Source: Bacteroidales bacterium UBA6828 (GTDB lineage Bacteria; Bacteroidota; Bacteroidia; Bacteroidales; Paludibacteraceae). Taken from it: 16,734 nucleotides of DNA. The DNA lies in NCBI GenBank assembly GCA_002452095.1, contig DKEG01000048.1:1-16734 (forward strand), in the 5' to 3' direction. The notes beneath the pieces were generated by a model. The model searched no databases and had not been told where the DNA came from. It was given only the letters and a program-made list of their open reading frames with translations. A program made the position numbers and the translations under genes. Shown here piece after piece: positions 15,301 to 16,734 of this stretch. Numbering within the stretch: position 1 is the first letter of the stretch; each line of letters starts with the position of its first letter.

Positions 15301-16660
15301 CCGCGACTACCAGGTGGACGGCTTCCAATGGATGATGCGGCTCCACCACTGGGGCGCAGGTGCCTGCTTGGCGGACGATATGGGGCTCGGAAAGACCGTC
15401 CAGACCATCGCTGTCATGCTAGCACACGCTCACGCCGGTGCACAGATGGTCGTCGCACCCGCCTCCGTCATTGGCAACTGGCAACGCGAGATAGCACGTT
15501 TCGCACCATCGCTTAATACCGTCATTCTCAACGACTTGCCCTCCGATAACCGCACACGCTATATCAATGCACTCCAATCGGGCGATGTGCTTATCCTCAC
15601 CTACGGTCTGCTGGTCTCCGAGGGCGAGACGCTTGCCGCACGCGAATGGACAACCGTCTGTCTCGACGAAGCGCACACCATCAAGAATCGCGACACCAAG
15701 TCCTCCGCTGCCGCTATGAAACTCCGTGCCGCCAATCGTATCATTCTCACCGGCACACCCATACAAAACCACCTCGGCGAACTCTGGAACCTTATGCAGT
15801 TCATCAATCCCGGACTGCTCGGCTCTTACGACCATTTCACGGAGCGTTTCGTCAATCCCATTGCCGCAGGCATCGAGGAACCCAAACTCCAACTCAAACG
15901 CCTCATTGCGCCGTTCACACTCCGCCGCACCAAGCAGGAGGTCGCACGCGAGTTGCCCGACAAGACCGAAATACAGGTGCCTATCACGCTCTCCGACGAC
16001 GAAATGGCTATCTACGAAATCCTTCGCCGTGAAGCCAAAGCGCAACTGGAAACCGACAAATCCGTGAGCGTCAATGCCTTGTCTATGATTACCCGCTTGC
16101 GCGAAGCCGCATGCTCTGCAGCACTCGTTGAGAAGCACTGGCACGGCAACTGCAGCAAGTTGGAGGCGATGACCGACAAACTACTGCCACTGCTTGAGCA
16201 AGGCAATCGTGTCTTGATATTTAGCCAGTTCACCTCTTTCCTCCAAATGGCAAAAGACACTGTCCTGCAGCAGGGTATCACCGACATACTCTACCTCGAC
16301 GGCTCCACGCCCCTCAAGCAACGCCAACGCATGGTGGACGATTTCCAGGCGGGCAAAGCGCGGGTGTTCCTCATCTCGCTCAAAGCGGGCGGCTTGGGGC
16401 TCAACCTCACAGGTGCCAACTACGTCATTCACCTCGACCCGTGGTGGAACCCTGCCATCGAACAGCAGGCTACCGACCGGGCCTATCGTATCGGGCAAAA
16501 GCAGAAAGTTACGGTCTACCACATCATCGCCGAGCATACTATCGAGGAGAAGATACTCCGTCTCCACCAAACCAAGCAATCCCTTGCCGACTCCCTCCTC
16601 GAGGGCACCAATATCTCCCACAAACTCACCACCAAAGACCTCTTGGAACTCCTTTCTTAA
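12347..16660 (+). CDS. SWIM zinc-finger SNF2-family DNA-dependent ATPase/helicase
   Basis: A 1437-aa protein with an N-terminal SWIM zinc-binding motif (SCNCPYGANCKH at residues 62-73, C-x-C and C-x-H ligands), a long middle region (about 80-950) that shows no catalytic motif, and a C-terminal SNF2 ATPase of about 450 residues. Helicase motifs in order: I DDMGLGKTVQT near 1009-1019, II DEAH near 1107, III LTGTPIQNHLGELW near 1134-1147, IV-V regions VLIFSQF and GGLGLNLTGANYVIH, and VI QATDRAYRIGQ near 1374-1384. Such proteins translocate on double-stranded DNA and remodel DNA-protein complexes, for example displacing RNA polymerase; the exact bacterial role of this SWIM-SNF2 class is not settled. 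It starts 15 bases after gmd and is probably co-transcribed with it. It is full length, with base composition like gmd and unlike the polysaccharide run. Confidence 0.92.
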   Translation: MRITNFASHIGPVIYRRGLNYWNEGRVRNVKEENGCYTATVQGTQNYTTTVQLNGDEIVSTSCNCPYGANCKHIAALLCEIRKRRIGTKQTAPKVENIVPEEQIAFHGLELTEKELFFLCYLAYFSYIDEIPYLSGQVSISGHTWKFTKTEQKQYAYNWHSTNWLHKTSSFYNFYGSSYLFYNVSRDKVIVVLRELVENHTDWLNYFRSLGLYENNPIQYAIDIMEVLTGKHPNPEIPLTEVQNPQWLIDILTPLVATEEPERLSAAIQNRLLISVLMLSAGRALDNENVPLIERIGQVLDACKQPTDAWHAAYQSYRMCAFYATGNLLPMLNANVIASGTYYTSAVQLLYQNKLDDSIRAFQDGLKKCGLLRTWKFIPKDHISFLMYVIALGLRHHDDDIALLRKMLKKANESETAYLAPVFALVEFFQSPTQAKDTELLWQVLRDTPCPLNRSIASLILCFFGEQKELKDTLPMSSFAVLQCELAAYTHGDKGTFPYPPVLQRVPIYETWKLELEDIIRHAAPATSQTEEKPRKARLCYLFDGYFDGSIEVREQTILKNGSWGKGKAVSASRYAAKEVPMDDIDEKIYTAWSQAKRSRYYEIFPSLSLVLPFLKGTDKLYRDTLHGMDMVSVHEEKPFLFTRRRGDDIVFTSNIPSDAEQLDDMWLDRSDPIEWVYYPMPSRQQKLFERILQLGQVPAKAEPLLKQLFGTLQGQIEVHSDIEGATEMEQVQGQAHLTLRIAPQGELYRIALGLFPLPGGKQWLFPGEGDKRLFEIRNDARVEVIRNKTAEQKALRQFNALITTHIHCALFSSALREQDITMADLLALLEIAPDYEPLFSIEWQEGKPIIVRKADPAAWNISAHQQGGWFDIEGEIPLSDDHIISMAQLLSLLRESNGNYIRLSSDDYITLSDALRRQLERIDAVAQTRSGKVQIPELAMTVLGSSLQGEMDIHEPDTLLQMRSRIRESEQMAFAVPDTLNATLRDYQVDGFQWMMRLHHWGAGACLADDMGLGKTVQTIAVMLAHAHAGAQMVVAPASVIGNWQREIARFAPSLNTVILNDLPSDNRTRYINALQSGDVLILTYGLLVSEGETLAAREWTTVCLDEAHTIKNRDTKSSAAAMKLRAANRIILTGTPIQNHLGELWNLMQFINPGLLGSYDHFTERFVNPIAAGIEEPKLQLKRLIAPFTLRRTKQEVARELPDKTEIQVPITLSDDEMAIYEILRREAKAQLETDKSVSVNALSMITRLREAACSAALVEKHWHGNCSKLEAMTDKLLPLLEQGNRVLIFSQFTSFLQMAKDTVLQQGITDILYLDGSTPLKQRQRMVDDFQAGKARVFLISLKAGGLGLNLTGANYVIHLDPWWNPAIEQQATDRAYRIGQKQKVTVYHIIAEHTIEEKILRLHQTKQSLADSLLEGTNISHKLTTKDLLELLS

Positions 16661-16669
16661 CCCGCTCCC

Positions 16670-16734
16670 AAACCAACATCAAACATATCTCAAACCCATC
16701 TCAAACAACCCCAAAACAACCCCAAAACAACCAT
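16670..16734. repeat. 11-bp phased AAAC-headed repeat array
   Basis: Six consecutive 11-base units begin with AAAC at 16670, 16681, 16692, 16703, 16714 and 16725, the last cut by the window end. The first three vary (CAACATC, ATATCTC, CCATCTC after the AAAC), and the next two are identical (AAACAACCCCA). It starts 9 bases after the helicase stop. No terminator hairpin is seen. Confidence 0.8.

Noticed and set aside
15419..16144. 241-codon minus-strand open frame opposite the SNF2 domain
   Set aside because: It is antisense to conserved helicase motifs and has no independent start context or family similarity.

Overview
The window looks like chromosomal DNA of a member of the Bacteroidota, most likely order Bacteroidales. 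Evidence: promoters of the Bacteroidota type (TTTG, about 20 bases, then TAnnTTTG), no clear Shine-Dalgarno sites before most starts, an IS5-like transposase of the kind common in Porphyromonas/Prevotella/Bacteroides relatives, and an AAA_14/DUF4143 ATPase. I cannot name a genus.

Layout. (1) 1-681: 3' part of an IS5-like transposase, cut by the window edge. (2) 682-1073: non-coding DNA with 11-bp phased direct repeats and a long hairpin terminator. (3) 1074-2165, minus strand: an unrecognised coiled-coil protein, divergent from (4) 2328-3283, a probable two-gene toxin-antitoxin unit (71-aa putative antitoxin and zeta/COG4185-like P-loop kinase toxin). (5) 3280-9693: a tight run of polysaccharide genes: GT2, acyltransferase 3, GT4, Wzy-like polymerase, a second GT2 and a NodB-type deacetylase. 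Four junctions from the toxin gene to the deacetylase are ATGA overlaps, and the other two gaps are 18 and 24 bases, so this reads as one operon that starts with the toxin-antitoxin pair. (6) 9897-11138: a solitary AAA_14/DUF4143 ATPase. (7) 11228-12331: gmd (GDP-mannose 4,6-dehydratase). (8) 12347-16660: a 1437-aa SWIM/SNF2 helicase 15 bases behind gmd. (9) 16670-16734: another 11-bp phased repeat.

How the genes work together. The glycosyltransferases, acyltransferase and deacetylase would build and decorate a lipid-linked repeat unit, and the Wzy-like protein would polymerise it. gmd makes GDP-4-keto-6-deoxymannose, precursor of GDP-fucose or GDP-rhamnose. No flippase, initiating transferase, chain-length or export gene and no second-step GDP-sugar enzyme is present, so the pathway must be completed elsewhere.

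The points most worth a second look are: the zeta-like toxin translationally coupled to the first glycosyltransferase; a palindrome-bearing in-frame insertion inside that glycosyltransferase; homopolymer tracts of 7-8 G or C in three of the polysaccharide genes; and two unrelated intergenic arrays that share an 11-bp period.
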